A program made the position numbers and the translations under genes. From the NCBI RefSeq assembly GCF_037203705.1, contig NZ_JBBCAT010000003.1, positions 372,001-436,000 of the forward strand: a stretch of DNA of 64,000 bases. The letters are read 5' to 3'. Under the pieces are notes generated by a model. That model saw only the letters and a program-made list of their open reading frames with translations. It searched no databases and had not been told where the DNA came from. The DNA comes from Prosthecomicrobium sp. N25 (GTDB taxonomy: Bacteria > Pseudomonadota > Alphaproteobacteria > Rhizobiales > Ancalomicrobiaceae). This document shows, piece by piece, positions 8,708-18,184 of this stretch (position 1 is the first letter of the stretch; the number at the start of each line of letters is the position of its first letter).

Positions 8708-8927
8708 CGTTTCCTCGTCCTCTCGGGGCTCTTGTCAGGGACGCGCGAAAGCGCGCGTTGCCGCGGTTTCAATCGATTGTCCGGTACTCCCGCGGCCAAG
8801 TCAACGCGCTTCGCCGCGCAGGGTTGCCGCAGTGTTCCGGTTGACGGGCCTCGCCCCCGGCCTTGCGCCGCCGCGTCCGAGCACCCATAAACGGAAGGCG
8901 GGGGGCTGCCCGCCCGGAGTATCGACC

Positions 8928-9239
8928 ATGACGCAGACCTCGAGCCGCCTCTTCGACGAGTTCGCCAAGCTGATGACCGACGCGGCCGGCATGGCCCAGG
9001 GCGTCCGCCGCGAAGTCGACACGGTGGTGCGATCCCAGGCCGAGCGCTTCCTGTCCGAGATGGACGTCGTCAAGCGCGAGGACTTCGAGGTCGTCCGCGA
9101 GATGGCGGTGCGCGCCCGCGAGGAGAACGAGCGTCTGTCCGCCCGCCTCGCCGCCCTGGAGGCCCGCATCGCCACCCTGGAAGGGGGCCGGAGCGAGCCC
9201 GCCGAGATCATGACGGCGAGCGCCGACCCCTCGATCTGA
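8928..9239 (+). CDS. UbiK/BMFP-family accessory factor (ubiquinone biosynthesis)
   Basis: 103 residues, mostly an alpha-helical coiled coil. The C-terminal heptad segment (RAREENERLSARLAALEARI) is the hallmark of the BMFP family, known in Enterobacteria as UbiK, which supports aerobic ubiquinone synthesis and binds lipids; its Brucella relative was described as membrane-fusogenic. Start ATG 8928 follows CCCGGAGT. It stands alone between a divergent SoxYZ-like gene and YbjN. Confidence 0.8.
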   Translation: MTQTSSRLFDEFAKLMTDAAGMAQGVRREVDTVVRSQAERFLSEMDVVKREDFEVVREMAVRAREENERLSARLAALEARIATLEGGRSEPAEIMTASADPSI

Positions 9240-9250
9240 CGGCCCCCGCC

Positions 9251-9290
9251 GTCCACAGGATGTCCACAGGCCGCCCCGGCGCCGTCCACA
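9251..9290. repeat. Three GTCCACA copies within 40 bases
   Basis: GTCCACA occurs at 9251, 9262 and 9284, all on the plus strand. Each is two mismatches from a DnaA box (TTATCCACA), so they may be weak DnaA sites upstream of the YbjN gene. Position and clustering are seen; the binding idea is inference. Confidence 0.25.
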
Positions 9291-9316
9291 TCTTAGCCGC
9301 CGCCGGCCGGAATGAC

Positions 9317-9347
9317 TTGTCGCACCGGAGTCACGGAAACGTATACT
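9317..9347 (+). promoter_or_regulatory. Candidate sigma70-type promoter for the YbjN gene
   Basis: TTGTCG (9317-9322) and TATACT (9342-9347) separated by 19 bases, about 110 bases before the start codon, in a locally AT-richer stretch. The spacer is slightly long. Confidence 0.35.
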
Positions 9348-9458
9348 GAATCGCGACGGGGATTCGCGGCTCGCCTGATCGATTCGCACGACCTCCGTCG
9401 CGACGTCCTGTGAGCGTTCCTGCCGCGTCTCGTCCGGTTCCCACGCGAGGACAAGGCC

Positions 9459-9959
9459 ATGAGCCTGACCGAATTCGAAGTCGAACGGCACGCCAATCCG
9501 GTGGACGTGATCGAACATGTCGCCGCCATGGAGGACTGGTCGTTCCAGCGTTCCGGCGAGGACGAGATCACCATCTCGGTGCCGGGCCGCTGGTCGGACT
9601 ACCACGCCTCGTTCTCCTGGATGGAGGAGGTCGAGGCCCTGCACCTGGCCTGCGCCTTCGACCTCAAGATCACGGAGGCGCGCCGCGCCGAGGTCATGAA
9701 GCTCCTGGCGCTGGTGAACGAGCAGATGTGGCTCGGCCACTTCGACCTGTGGAGTCAGGAGGGCGTGGTGATGTTCCGCCATGGCCTGCTCCTCTCCGGC
9801 GGGGTCGAGCCGACCGCCCGCCAGGTCGAGGACATGGTCTCCAACGCGGTCGAGTCCTGCGAGCGCTATTATCAGGCCTTCCAGTTCGTGGTCTGGGCGG
9901 GTAAGACGGCCCGCGAGGCGCTGGACGGCGCCCTGTTCGAGACCGCCGGCGAGGCTTGA
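9459..9959 (+). CDS. YbjN domain-containing protein
   Basis: 166 residues, single YbjN domain (type III secretion chaperone-like fold), with WSDYHASFSWMEEVEALHLACAFD as the conserved core (residues about 45-68) and a C-terminal helix rich in conserved aromatic residues (ESCERYYQAFQFVVWAG). The biochemical role of the family is unknown. The start ATG 9459 follows GAGGACAAGGCC. It is upstream of proC with 44 bases between, a conserved neighbour pair in alphaproteobacteria, so the two may be cotranscribed. Confidence 0.85.
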   Translation: MSLTEFEVERHANPVDVIEHVAAMEDWSFQRSGEDEITISVPGRWSDYHASFSWMEEVEALHLACAFDLKITEARRAEVMKLLALVNEQMWLGHFDLWSQEGVVMFRHGLLLSGGVEPTARQVEDMVSNAVESCERYYQAFQFVVWAGKTAREALDGALFETAGEA

Positions 9960-10003
9960 CGACCTTCGCTCCGCCGGCGCGCCACCCTGCGGAGCGACAT
10001 CCC

Positions 10004-10825
10004 ATGAGCGAACTCCGGAACGCCACGCCGCTGGTCCTCGTCGGCGCCGGCAAGATGGGCGGGGCCATGCTGGCCGGCTGGCTGGAGCGTGGGCTCGACC
10101 CCGCCGGCGTCGTCCTGGTCGACCCCTCCCCCGCCTCCGAGATGCGCGACTTGGCCGCCGCCCGCGGCCTGACCCTGGCCGCCGCGCCGCCCCCCGGGCT
10201 CGTCGCCGCCGTCGTGGTGGTCGCCGTCAAGCCGCAGGTCCTTGACGGCGTCCTGCCCGCGCTCCGCCCGCTCCTCGGCCCCGGGACGGTCACCGTCTCG
10301 GTCGCCGCCGGCAAGACGCTGGCGAAGCTGGAGGCGGGCCTCGGCGGCGGCGCCGTCGTCCGCACCATGCCCAACACCCCTGCCCAGGTCGGGCGCGGCA
10401 TCACGGTCGCGGTGCCGAACGCCGCCGTCACGGACGCGCAGAAGAGCCTCGTGACGGCCCTCCTGGCCGCCGTCGGCAAGGTCGACTGGGTCGACGACGA
10501 GGCCCTGATCGACGCCGTCACGGCCGTGTCCGGATCCGGCCCGGCCTATGTCTTCCTGCTCGCCGAGGCCCTCGCGGAAGCCGGCCGGAAGGCGGGGCTG
10601 CCGGACGGGCTCGCCGAGCGCCTGGCCCGGGCGACCGTGGAGGGCGCGGGCGAACTCCTCCACCAGTCCCCGCTCGACCCGGCCACGCTCCGCCGCAACG
10701 TGACCTCCCCGAACGGCACCACCGCGGCCGCCCTGGACGTCCTGATGGCCCAGGACGGGCTCCAGCCGCTGCTCGACCGCGCCGTCGCGGCGGCGGCGCG
10801 ACGGTCACGCGAACTCGCCGGCTGA
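10004..10825 (+). CDS. proC: Pyrroline-5-carboxylate reductase
   Basis: 273 residues, normal length. Catalyses the NAD(P)H-dependent reduction of 1-pyrroline-5-carboxylate to L-proline, the last step of proline biosynthesis. The Rossmann motif GAGKMGGAML lies at residues about 14-23, followed by AVKPQVLDGVLP, RTMPNTPAQVGRG and the ProC signature region SGSGPAYVFLLAEALAEAG. Start ATG 10004 (MSELRNATPLV) was preferred to an in-frame upstream ATG at 9956 that overlaps the YbjN stop, because GGAG lies just before it and the family begins here. Confidence 0.93.
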   Translation: MSELRNATPLVLVGAGKMGGAMLAGWLERGLDPAGVVLVDPSPASEMRDLAAARGLTLAAAPPPGLVAAVVVVAVKPQVLDGVLPALRPLLGPGTVTVSVAAGKTLAKLEAGLGGGAVVRTMPNTPAQVGRGITVAVPNAAVTDAQKSLVTALLAAVGKVDWVDDEALIDAVTAVSGSGPAYVFLLAEALAEAGRKAGLPDGLAERLARATVEGAGELLHQSPLDPATLRRNVTSPNGTTAAALDVLMAQDGLQPLLDRAVAAAARRSRELAG

Positions 10826-10928
10826 AGCTCAGCCAAGGTATCCGGACGTCGGTCGCCCCCGAACTCCTTATCGAGTTCTTCACGACTTCCGCGCATTGTT
10901 GCGGAAGGGACGGGGGAGTGTCGGCACG

Positions 10929-11591
10929 ATGAGCGTCGATTTCGCAACTTTGCTGAGCGCGGCCGAGGAGGCGCCGGAGGACAGGCGGGGCGAATGGCTC
11001 CGCAAGATCCGCGATGCCTTCGTGACCGGCTCCGCCAACATCTCCGAAAGCGAGATCGAGCGTTTCGACCGGCTGATGACCCAGGTGCTCGACGCCACGC
11101 CGCTCCTGGAGCGGGTGACCTTCGCCAAGGCTGTCGCCAAGTCCCCGCGCCTTCCGCAGCGGCTACGCAAGCGGCTTCTCTCCGACAACTCGATGGTGGC
11201 CGCCCCGATCATCGAGCACGCGCACCTCACCGACGACGAGATCATCCGCATCATCGACATCAACAGCGAGGCGGTCTGCCTGTCGATCGCGCGCCGCGAG
11301 CCGTTGAGCGACCACATCACCGACCTCCTGATCGGCACGAGCCACCCGAAGGTCCTGCTCGCGCTCGCCCGCAACATCGAGGCGACCCTGTCGCCCTCCG
11401 GCTTCGAGATCCTCTCCGACGTGGCGGTCAACGACGTGGAGATGGACGACGCCCTGTCGGCCCGCCCGGACCTGCCCCCGGAGATCGCCCGCAAGCTGAC
11501 CCGCGCCCTCGAGAAGCGCACCCGCCAGCGCCTGACCGCGATGATGGAGCGCGACCTCTCCCGCACGCGCCGCCCCTTCGTCCTGCGCTGA
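10929..11591 (+). CDS. DUF2336 domain-containing protein
   Basis: 220 residues, predicted all-helical and cytoplasmic. The pattern of short helical repeats ([20 protein letters not shown], then [12 protein letters not shown]) is that of DUF2336, an alphaproteobacterial HEAT-like family of unknown function. Start ATG 10929 is preceded by GGGGGAG. It sits between proC and rplY, both on the same strand, with about 100 and 185 bases on either side, so it probably has its own promoter. Confidence 0.78.
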   Translation: MSVDFATLLSAAEEAPEDRRGEWLRKIRDAFVTGSANISESEIERFDRLMTQVLDATPLLERVTFAKAVAKSPRLPQRLRKRLLSDNSMVAAPIIEHAHLTDDEIIRIIDINSEAVCLSIARREPLSDHITDLLIGTSHPKVLLALARNIEATLSPSGFEILSDVAVNDVEMDDALSARPDLPPEIARKLTRALEKRTRQRLTAMMERDLSRTRRPFVLR

Positions 11592-11698
11592 GCCGCCGAT
11601 CACCGTCTCGATCGCCCCTGCGGCATTGCCTTTCCGCGCCCGATCCCGTATATCCGCCGCGTCCCGCGCGCCGACACCCCTGGAGGCACCGCGTGGGC

Positions 11699-11759
11699 CC
11701 GCCGGACGCCGTCCGGCGGCTGGCAGAAGAGGCCGGTCCGCCGGCCTTTTTCGTTTTTT
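11699..11759 (+). promoter_or_regulatory. Tandem hairpins with T-tract in the rplY leader (candidate attenuator)
   Basis: Hairpin 1 is a perfect 9-base-pair stem (11699-11707 with 11711-11719) with a GCC loop. Hairpin 2 is a 7-base-pair stem (11730-11736 with 11741-11747, loop TCCG) followed by TTTTCGTTTTTT. It ends 17 bases before the L25 start codon, with GAGAAGGAA between as ribosome site. It could simply terminate an upstream transcript, but its position directly against rplY suggests leader control. Confidence 0.55.
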
Positions 11760-11776
11760 CGAGAAGGAACGCACCC

Positions 11777-12385
11777 ATGAGCCGGCAGACTTACGAGCTC
11801 GAGGCCTCGGTGCGCGACCGTGTGGGCAAGGGGGCCGCACGTTCGCTGCGTCGTCAAGGTCAGGTACCCGCCGTCATCTACGGCGACAAGAAGCCCCCGA
11901 TCGCCATCGCGGTCAATTTCCGGGAAGCCGACAAGCGCCTGCGCGGCGGCGGCTTCATGACCACCGTCGCGACCATCAACGTCGCCGGCGAGAAGATCCT
12001 GGTGATCCCCAAGGACTATCACCTCGATCCGGTCAAGGACCAGCTCACCCACCTCGATTTCCTGCGCGTCGGCGCGGGCTCGACCGTCACCGTCTTCGTC
12101 CCCGTCAAGGTGGTGGGCACGGAGAAGTCGCCCGGCATCAAGCGCGGCGGTGCCCTCAACTACGTGCGCCACGAGATCGAGTTCGAGTGCCGCGCGGATT
12201 CGATCCCGGAGAACGTCGAGTGCGACGTGTCCGCGCTCGACATCAACGACTCGCTGCACATCTCGGCCATCAAGCTGCCCGAGGGCGTGACGCCGGTCAT
12301 CCAGGAGCGCGACTTCACGATCCTGACCATCGCGCCGCCGGCCGGCTTCAACGAGCCGACCGAAGCCGCGACCCCGGCCGCCTGA
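11777..12385 (+). CDS. rplY: 50S ribosomal protein L25/general stress protein Ctc
   Basis: 202 residues: an N-terminal L25 5S-rRNA-binding domain (about 1-95; [21 protein letters not shown] is the conserved start region) followed by the C-terminal TL5/Ctc beta domain. This is the long Ctc form usual outside Gammaproteobacteria. It binds 5S rRNA in the central protuberance. Start ATG 11777 follows GAGAAGGAAC. It is followed by pth and ychF, a widely conserved translation-quality order, so an rplY-pth-ychF transcript is likely. Confidence 0.95.
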   Translation: MSRQTYELEASVRDRVGKGAARSLRRQGQVPAVIYGDKKPPIAIAVNFREADKRLRGGGFMTTVATINVAGEKILVIPKDYHLDPVKDQLTHLDFLRVGAGSTVTVFVPVKVVGTEKSPGIKRGGALNYVRHEIEFECRADSIPENVECDVSALDINDSLHISAIKLPEGVTPVIQERDFTILTIAPPAGFNEPTEAATPAA

Positions 12386-12462
12386 GGCCGGTCCTGATCG
12401 AGACCGGACCGGCTGCGGCTGAAGGCCCGCGGCCCGGCCCGGCCAGGACGGGAGATCACCCG

Positions 12463-13158
12463 ATGCTGCTCCTCGTCGGCCTCGGCAACCCCGGGCGGGA
12501 CTATGCCGGCAACCGGCACAACATCGGCTTCATGGCGGTGGACGCGATCGTCCGCCGCCATCGCTTCTCTCCCTGGCGGTCGAAGTTCCAGGGCGAGCTC
12601 GCCGAGGGAACCCTCGGCGACGAGAAGGTCTACGCCCTGAAGCCGCTGACCTACATGAACGAGAGCGGCCGCTCGGTCGCCGCCGCCGCCCAGTTCTTCA
12701 AGATCCCGCCCGCCTCCATCGTGGTCTTCCACGACGAGCTCGACCTGCCCCCCTCCAAGCTGCGCGTGAAGACCGGCGGCGGCCATGCCGGCCACAATGG
12801 CCTGCGCTCCATCCAGGCGCATCTCGGCCCGGACTTCCGCCGTGTCCGCCTCGGCATCGGGCACCCGGGCGCCAAGGAGCTCGTCACCAACTGGGTCCTC
12901 GGCGACTTCGCCAAGGCCGACGCCGAATGGCTGACGCCGCTTCTCGACGCCCTCGCGGATGCCGCCCCGAAGCTCGCCGCCGGCGACGACGCCGGCTACC
13001 AGAGCGACGTCGCCGCCCGGCTCCAGCCCGAGCGCAAGCCCCGCGAGCCGAAGCCGGCCCCGCCCCCGGCAGCCGCCGCGCCCGCCGGCCCGACCGAGAC
13101 GGCCAAGAACGCCATGGCCGAGACCCTGCGCAAGCTACTGGCCCAGAAGCGGCGCTGA
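12463..13158 (+). CDS. pth: Peptidyl-tRNA hydrolase
   Basis: 231 residues. Cleaves peptidyl-tRNAs released from stalled ribosomes. Signature [18 protein letters not shown] at residues about 6-23 contains the catalytic His (RHNIG); FHDELDLP and [12 protein letters not shown] supply the other active-site residues. Compared with the usual 185-200 residues there is a C-terminal Pro/Ala-rich tail from about residue 188, typical of alphaproteobacterial enzymes. Start ATG 12463 follows GGGAG. It lies 77 bases after rplY. Confidence 0.95.
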   Translation: MLLLVGLGNPGRDYAGNRHNIGFMAVDAIVRRHRFSPWRSKFQGELAEGTLGDEKVYALKPLTYMNESGRSVAAAAQFFKIPPASIVVFHDELDLPPSKLRVKTGGGHAGHNGLRSIQAHLGPDFRRVRLGIGHPGAKELVTNWVLGDFAKADAEWLTPLLDALADAAPKLAAGDDAGYQSDVAARLQPERKPREPKPAPPPAAAAPAGPTETAKNAMAETLRKLLAQKRR

Positions 13159-13280
13159 TCGGCGCGCCGCCGGCCCGCGCGTCCTCGCAAGAAGCCTCGG
13201 GCCCTTGACGTTCGCCGATCCTTTCCGTCTAACACCGCCAGATTTTCTCATCCGACCCTGACCGGAAAGACGCGCCTCCC

Positions 13281-14375
13281 ATGGGCTTCAAATGCGGCAT
13301 CGTCGGCCTGCCGAACGTCGGCAAGTCGACCCTCTTCAACGCGCTCACGCGCACCGCGGCCGCGCAGGCCGCGAACTACCCCTTCTGCACCATCGAGCCG
13401 AACACCGGCGAGGTCGGGGTCCCCGATCCCCGGCTCGAGAAGATCGCCCGCCAGGCGAAGTCGGCCAACATCGTGCCGACCCGCATCACCTTCGTGGACA
13501 TCGCCGGCCTCGTCCGCGGCGCCTCGAAGGGCGAGGGCCTCGGCAACCAGTTCCTCGCCAACATCCGCGAGGTCGACGCCGTCGTGCACGTCCTGCGCTG
13601 CTTCGAATCCGGCGACATCACCCATGTCGAGGGCCGGGTCGACCCGGTCGCGGACGCCGAGACGGTGGAGACGGAGCTCATGCTCGCCGACCTGGACAGC
13701 CTGGAGCGCCGCATCGTGCCGCTGCGCAAGAAGGCCGCCGGCGGCGAGCGCGAGGCGAAGGCGGTGGTGCCCGTGATGGAGGCGGCCCTCAAGGTGCTGC
13801 AGGACGGCAAGCCCGTCCGCACCCTGTCGCTCTCGCCGGAGGACAAGGCCATCCTGGACGGCCTGATGCTGCTCACCGCCAAGCCGGTCCTCTACGTGTG
13901 CAACGTCGAGGAGGCGAGCGCCGCCGCCGGCAACGCGCATTCCCGGCGCGTGGAGGAGATGGCCGCCCGCCAGGGCGCCAAGGCCGTGGTGATCTCCGCC
14001 GCGATCGAGGCCGAGGTCGCCCAGCTCTCCGACGAGGAGGAGCTCGAATTCCTCGAGACCCTCGGCCTGCACGAGCCCGGCCTCGACCGGCTGATCCGCG
14101 CCGGCTACGACCTCCTCGGCCTGATCACCTACTTCACCGCCGGCCCGAAGGAGACCCGCGCCTGGACGATCGTGAAGGGCACCCGGGCGCCGCAGGCCGC
14201 CGGGGTCATCCATTCCGACTTCGAGCGCGGCTTCATCCGCGCGCAGACGATCGCCTACGAGGACTTCGTGGCGCTCGGCGAGGTCGGCGCCAAGGAGGCC
14301 GGCAAGGCGCGGGACGAGGGCAAGGACTACGTCGTGCAGGACGGCGACGTCATGCTCTTCAAGTTCAACGCCTGA
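13281..14375 (+). CDS. ychF: Redox-regulated ATPase YchF (OLA1 family)
   Basis: 364 residues, normal length. An Obg-related P-loop protein that prefers ATP; it binds ribosomes and is linked to oxidative stress response. Walker [13 protein letters not shown] is at residues about 8-19, switch region [17 protein letters not shown] follows, and the C-terminal TGS domain ends in DVMLFKFNA, the family's characteristic end. Third gene of the rplY-pth-ychF group. Confidence 0.95.
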   Translation: MGFKCGIVGLPNVGKSTLFNALTRTAAAQAANYPFCTIEPNTGEVGVPDPRLEKIARQAKSANIVPTRITFVDIAGLVRGASKGEGLGNQFLANIREVDAVVHVLRCFESGDITHVEGRVDPVADAETVETELMLADLDSLERRIVPLRKKAAGGEREAKAVVPVMEAALKVLQDGKPVRTLSLSPEDKAILDGLMLLTAKPVLYVCNVEEASAAAGNAHSRRVEEMAARQGAKAVVISAAIEAEVAQLSDEEELEFLETLGLHEPGLDRLIRAGYDLLGLITYFTAGPKETRAWTIVKGTRAPQAAGVIHSDFERGFIRAQTIAYEDFVALGEVGAKEAGKARDEGKDYVVQDGDVMLFKFNA

Positions 14376-14399
14376 GCCGGCGGGACCGCGCCGGGCGGC

Positions 14400-14672
14400 T
14401 CACTCGGGGATCGGGTCCTTCGGGTGTCCGCCGACGAAGCGGTCGTGCAGGCGGAAGATCGCGAAATAGAGCTCGGCCATCACGCGCAGCACGATGAACG
14501 CCATGGTGGCCCGGATGATCGCCCAGAGGAGGCCGATGAGGCTCAGGCTGACGAGGCTCACCATGATGTCGAGCAGCGCCCCGAGCGCGATCAGCGCGAG
14601 CCCGAGCGGGTAGAGGCGCCGAACGAGCCCCGGGGTGATGAACTCGTCGAGGGTGAGAAACTTCGACAGCAT
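14400..14672 (-). CDS. Small DUF4282-type membrane protein
   Basis: 90 residues with two hydrophobic spans (about 20-45 and 47-68) and short charged ends, the layout of the DUF4282 family (unknown function). The start ATG 14672 follows GGAAGGAG. It is convergent with ychF and divergent from the MaoC genes, so it is a single-gene unit. Confidence 0.72.
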   Translation of the reverse strand: MLSKFLTLDEFITPGLVRRLYPLGLALIALGALLDIMVSLVSLSLIGLLWAIIRATMAFIVLRVMAELYFAIFRLHDRFVGGHPKDPIPE

Positions 14673-14853
14673 GGAGGAGGCTCCTTCCTGACTGATGCGC
14701 CCGCGGCGGGGAGCGGAGGGCCGAAAGGCCTGACATGCAGACCCCGTGTGGGGAAGTGGTACAGAGTCGCGTGCCGGTCCGCCAGGGTCCGGCCGGACCG
14801 GACGCGAGAAGCCGGTGGATCACTGGCCCGGGGGAGAGGGATCGGGGACGTTC

Positions 14854-15315
14854 ATGCCAGACGAGACCAGGAGCTTCGAGGATTTCCGGCCCGGCGAGGT
14901 CATCCCGCTCGGCACCAAGACCGTCAGCCGGGACGAGATCGTGGCCTTCGCGCGGGTCTACGACCCGCAGCCCATGCACCTCGACGACGCGGCCGCGCGC
15001 GAGACCATGCTCGGCGGCCTGGGCGCGTCCGGCTGGCACACCATCGGCATGTTCATGCGCCTGCTCTGCGACAACCTGCTGCTGAAATCGCACTCGCTGG
15101 GCTCGCCCGGCATCGACCGGGTCCGCTGGCTGCGTCCGGTCCGTCCGGGGGACGTCCTGACGGCCGTCACCGAGGTGGTCGAGACGCGCGCCTCCCGGAG
15201 CCGGCCCGGCCTCGGGATCGTCCAGTTCCGGTCCACCGTGACGAACGCCGCCGGCGAGCCGGTCATGACCATGGAGAACCCGATCCTCTTCGCCTGCCGG
15301 GAGACCGCCCGATGA
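14854..15315 (+). CDS. MaoC family (R)-specific enoyl-CoA hydratase-like dehydratase (first of pair)
   Basis: 153 residues forming one hot-dog fold. The hydratase-2 motif lies at residues about 26-45 (VYDPQPMHLDDAAARE, with the catalytic Asp and His), followed by GASGWHT. Substrate not readable. Start ATG 14854 was preferred to an in-frame ATG at 14746 because the family begins at this point. Its stop overlaps the start of the next MaoC gene (ATGA), so the two are translated in a coupled way and may form a heteromer. Confidence 0.85.
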   Translation: MPDETRSFEDFRPGEVIPLGTKTVSRDEIVAFARVYDPQPMHLDDAAARETMLGGLGASGWHTIGMFMRLLCDNLLLKSHSLGSPGIDRVRWLRPVRPGDVLTAVTEVVETRASRSRPGLGIVQFRSTVTNAAGEPVMTMENPILFACRETAR

Positions 15316-15788
15316 AATGGTACGACGATTTGGAGGTCGGCGAGACCTGCGAGATGGGCAGCCATACCTTCGAGGCGGACGAGATCGTGGCCTATGCCCG
15401 CCAGTTCGATCCGCAGCCCTTCCACCTCTCGGACGAAGGCGCCCGGAACAGCCTCTTCGGCCGCCTCGCCGCCTCCGGCTGGCAGACCGCGTCGGTCTGG
15501 ATGAAGCTCTACGTCGCCGCCAACGACCGCGCCGCCGCCGCCCTGAGCGCCCGCGGCGAGGCCGTTCCCGAGTGGGGCCCGTCCCCGGGCTTCGAGGACA
15601 TGCGCTGGCTGAAGCCGGTCTATGCCGGGGACACGCTCACCTACCGGTCGACCGTCACCGGCAAGCGCCTCTCCGCGAGCCGCCCGGGCTGGGGTCTCCT
15701 GACGCAGCACCACGAGGCCTTCAACCAGGCTGGCGAGAAGGTGTTCGAGTATACCGGCAACGTCTTCGTCCGCCGGCGCCCGGCCTGA
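15312..15788 (+). CDS. MaoC family dehydratase (second of pair)
   Basis: 158 residues, the same fold as its upstream neighbour, with FDPQPFHLSDEGARN carrying the catalytic Asp and His and the longer mid-section typical of this subfamily. The tandem arrangement with a four-base ATGA overlap argues for a two-subunit enzyme or a recent duplication. Substrate unknown; (R)-3-hydroxyacyl-CoA metabolism is the general family role. Confidence 0.85.
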   Translation: MKWYDDLEVGETCEMGSHTFEADEIVAYARQFDPQPFHLSDEGARNSLFGRLAASGWQTASVWMKLYVAANDRAAAALSARGEAVPEWGPSPGFEDMRWLKPVYAGDTLTYRSTVTGKRLSASRPGWGLLTQHHEAFNQAGEKVFEYTGNVFVRRRPA

Positions 15789-15835
15789 GGGGCCGCCGGC
15801 CCGGCGCGCCCCGGATCGGCCGTCCGGAAACGACG

Positions 15836-15864
15836 AAGGCCCGGGACGAACCCGGGCCTTTCTT
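15836..15864 (+). terminator. Rho-independent terminator after the MaoC pair
   Basis: A perfect 10-base-pair stem AAGGCCCGGG/CCCGGGCCTT (15836-15845 with 15851-15860, loop ACGAA), then TCTTC. It lies between the MaoC pair and the convergent efp gene and may work in both directions. Confidence 0.7.
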
Positions 15865-15893
15865 CAGGAGCGTTGTGCCCCGGCGCGCCCGGG

Positions 15894-16460
15894 TCAGTCC
15901 TTCGCGCGCTCCACGTAGGAGCCGTCGGCCGTCATCACCACCACGCGCGTGCCGGTGCTGATATGCGGCGGCACCATGGTGCGCACGCCGTTGGACAGGA
16001 CCGCGGGCTTGTAGGAGGACGAGGCCGTCTGGCCCTTCACGGTCGGCTCGGTGTCGACGATCTCGAGCGTCACGCGCTGGGGCAGCTCGATGGAGACCGG
16101 GACGCCCTGGTAGAGGCTGAGCTGAACCTCCATGTTCTCCTGAAGGTAGACCGACTGGTCGCCGATCACGTCCTTCGGCACGGCGACCTGTTCGAAGCTC
16201 TCCATGTTCATGAAGGTAAAGCCCTCGGCGTCCTCGTAGAGATACGTGAAGGGCCGCTCATCCAGGAAGGCGCGCTCGACCTGCTCGGTCGTCTTCCAGC
16301 GCTCCGACACCTTCACGCCGTCCGAGATGCGGCGCATGTCGATCTGCGTGGTCGGGGTTCCCTTGCCCGGGTGGAAGCTCTCCGCGGAGAGCACGACGTA
16401 GAGCCTGCCGTCCAGTTCGACGACGTTGCCGCGGCGGAGCGCTTGAGCATTGACCTTCAC
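15894..16460 (-). CDS. efp: Elongation factor P
   Basis: 188 residues, three beta domains. EF-P relieves ribosome stalling at polyproline stretches. The modified lysine is K33 in [11 protein letters not shown], the context expected for beta-lysylation by EpmA. The gene for that ligase is divergently adjacent. The start ATG 16460 is the family start. Upstream, 117 bases separate it from epmA and must hold both promoters. Confidence 0.95.
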   Translation of the reverse strand: MKVNAQALRRGNVVELDGRLYVVLSAESFHPGKGTPTTQIDMRRISDGVKVSERWKTTEQVERAFLDERPFTYLYEDAEGFTFMNMESFEQVAVPKDVIGDQSVYLQENMEVQLSLYQGVPVSIELPQRVTLEIVDTEPTVKGQTASSSYKPAVLSNGVRTMVPPHISTGTRVVVMTADGSYVERAKD

Positions 16461-16577
16461 GGGGAGCGACCTCGGATTTGAGCGTGGCGAAAAGGGGTGC
16501 TAACCCGGGCACGCGCGAGCGGCGGGTTCGTTCGGGCGTCTCTGTGCCATCTTGAGCGCCGGAAGGGAAGTGGGTCC

Positions 16578-17621
16578 ATGCAGGAAGCCTCGCCTTGGTG
16601 GTCGAAGTCGCGCCATGCCGACCGCCGCCCCTGGCTCGCCGCCCGCGCCCGCATCCGCCGCGCGGTGGCCGCCTGGTTCGAGGCGGACGGCTTCACGGAG
16701 GTCGAGTGCCCGGCCCTGCAGGTCTCCCCCGGCAACGAGGCGCACCTGCACGCCTTCGAGACGGACGTCTTCGGTCCGGACGGGATCGCGCGGCGGCGCT
16801 ACCTGCACACCTCACCCGAATTCTCGATGAAGAAGCTGCTCGCCGCCGGCGAGCGCCGCATCTTCGATTTCGCCCGCGTCTACCGGAACCGCGAGCGCAC
16901 GGCCCTGCACCACCCCGAGTTCACCCTGCTCGAATGGTACCGCGCCGGGGAGCCCTACGAGCGCCTCATGCAGGACTGCGCTGCCCTGCTGACCCTGGCG
17001 TCAGAGACCGCCGGCACGCGCCTGTGGCGCTGGCGCGGTCGCGAGGCCGACCCCTGCGCGGCCCCCGAGCGGCTGACCGTCGCCGACGCCTTCCGGCGCT
17101 TCGCCGGGCTCGACCTGCTGGCGACGCTCGGCGCCGACGGCACGCCCGACCGCGAGCGCCTCGCCGCCGCGGCCCGCGCAGCCGGCCACCGCATCGCCGA
17201 CGACGACACGTGGACGGACGTCTATTCCCGCATCCTCGTCGACCGCGTCGAGCCGAACCTCGGCCTCGGCCGGGCGACCGTCCTGTACGAGTATCCCGCC
17301 TGCGAGGCCGCCCTGTCGCGCCGCACGCCACGAGATCCCCGCGTCGCCGAGCGCTTCGAGCTCTACATCTGCGGCGTCGAACTCGCCAACGCTTTCGGCG
17401 AGCTGACCGACCCGGTCGAGCAGCGCCGCCGCTTCGAGGAGGAGATGGCCGAGAAGGAGCGGGTCTACGGCGAGCGCTACCCGATCGACGAGGATTTCCT
17501 GTCCGCGCTCGCCGTCATGCCCGAGGCGAGCGGCATCGCCCTCGGCTTCGACCGCCTCGTCATGCTGGCGACCGGCGCGCCGCGCATCGACGACGTCCTG
17601 TGGGTGCCGGTGGAAGGCTGA
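16578..17621 (+). CDS. epmA: EF-P (R)-beta-lysine ligase EpmA (PoxA/GenX)
   Basis: 347 residues: a class II lysyl-tRNA-synthetase-like catalytic domain without the anticodon-binding domain. It adds (R)-beta-lysine to K33 of EF-P. Motif 2 (RVYRNRE) and motif 3 (GIALGFDRLVML) are visible, as is the early VECPALQVSPGNEAHLHAFE. Start ATG 16578 follows GGAAGGGAAG. The aminomutase EpmB that makes beta-lysine is not in the window. Confidence 0.93.
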   Translation: MQEASPWWSKSRHADRRPWLAARARIRRAVAAWFEADGFTEVECPALQVSPGNEAHLHAFETDVFGPDGIARRRYLHTSPEFSMKKLLAAGERRIFDFARVYRNRERTALHHPEFTLLEWYRAGEPYERLMQDCAALLTLASETAGTRLWRWRGREADPCAAPERLTVADAFRRFAGLDLLATLGADGTPDRERLAAAARAAGHRIADDDTWTDVYSRILVDRVEPNLGLGRATVLYEYPACEAALSRRTPRDPRVAERFELYICGVELANAFGELTDPVEQRRRFEEEMAEKERVYGERYPIDEDFLSALAVMPEASGIALGFDRLVMLATGAPRIDDVLWVPVEG

Positions 17622-17635
17622 GCCCCGAGGGCGGC

Positions 17636-18184
17636 CTAGTGGCCCGCGAAGGCCACCAGCGTGCGCACGTCCACGCCCATCTCCCTCAGCCTGTCGGCCC
17701 CGCCGAGGTCCGGCAGGTCCACCACGAAGCAGGCGGCGACCACCTCCGCGCCGATGTTGCGCAGGAGCTGGACGGCCGCGCAGGCCGTCCCGCCCGTCGC
17801 GATCAGGTCGTCGACCAGGATGACCCGCTCGCCGGCCGGCACCGCGTCTTCGTGCACCTCCATCTCGTCCAGCCCGTATTCCAGCGAGTAGGCGATGCGC
17901 ACGGTCGTGTGGGGCAGCTTGCCCTTCTTGCGGATCGGCACGAAGCCGGCCGAAAGCTGATGAGCCACCGCGCCCCCGAGGATGAAGCCGCGCGCCTCGA
18001 TCCCCGCGATCTTGTCGATCTTGCCCCCGGCCCAAGGCGCCACGAGCTGGTCGACCGTGCGGCGGAACGCCCGCGCATCGCCCAGCAGCGTGGTGATGTC
18101 CCGGAACAGGATGCCGGGCTTCGGATAATCCGGGATGGTCCGGATGGCGTCGGCGAGCGTGCGGTCGGGAAAGGCGTCGGGCAT
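17636..18184 (-). CDS. apt: Adenine phosphoribosyltransferase
   Basis: 182 residues. Converts adenine and PRPP to AMP. The PRPP-binding loop [14 protein letters not shown] is near residues 121-134; [14 protein letters not shown] and [14 protein letters not shown] are family marks. It is downstream of mtnP on the same strand with 119 bases between. MtnP releases adenine from methylthioadenosine, so the two neighbours would act in sequence in adenine salvage. Confidence 0.95.
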   Translation of the reverse strand: MPDAFPDRTLADAIRTIPDYPKPGILFRDITTLLGDARAFRRTVDQLVAPWAGGKIDKIAGIEARGFILGGAVAHQLSAGFVPIRKKGKLPHTTVRIAYSLEYGLDEMEVHEDAVPAGERVILVDDLIATGGTACAAVQLLRNIGAEVVAACFVVDLPDLGGADRLREMGVDVRTLVAFAGH

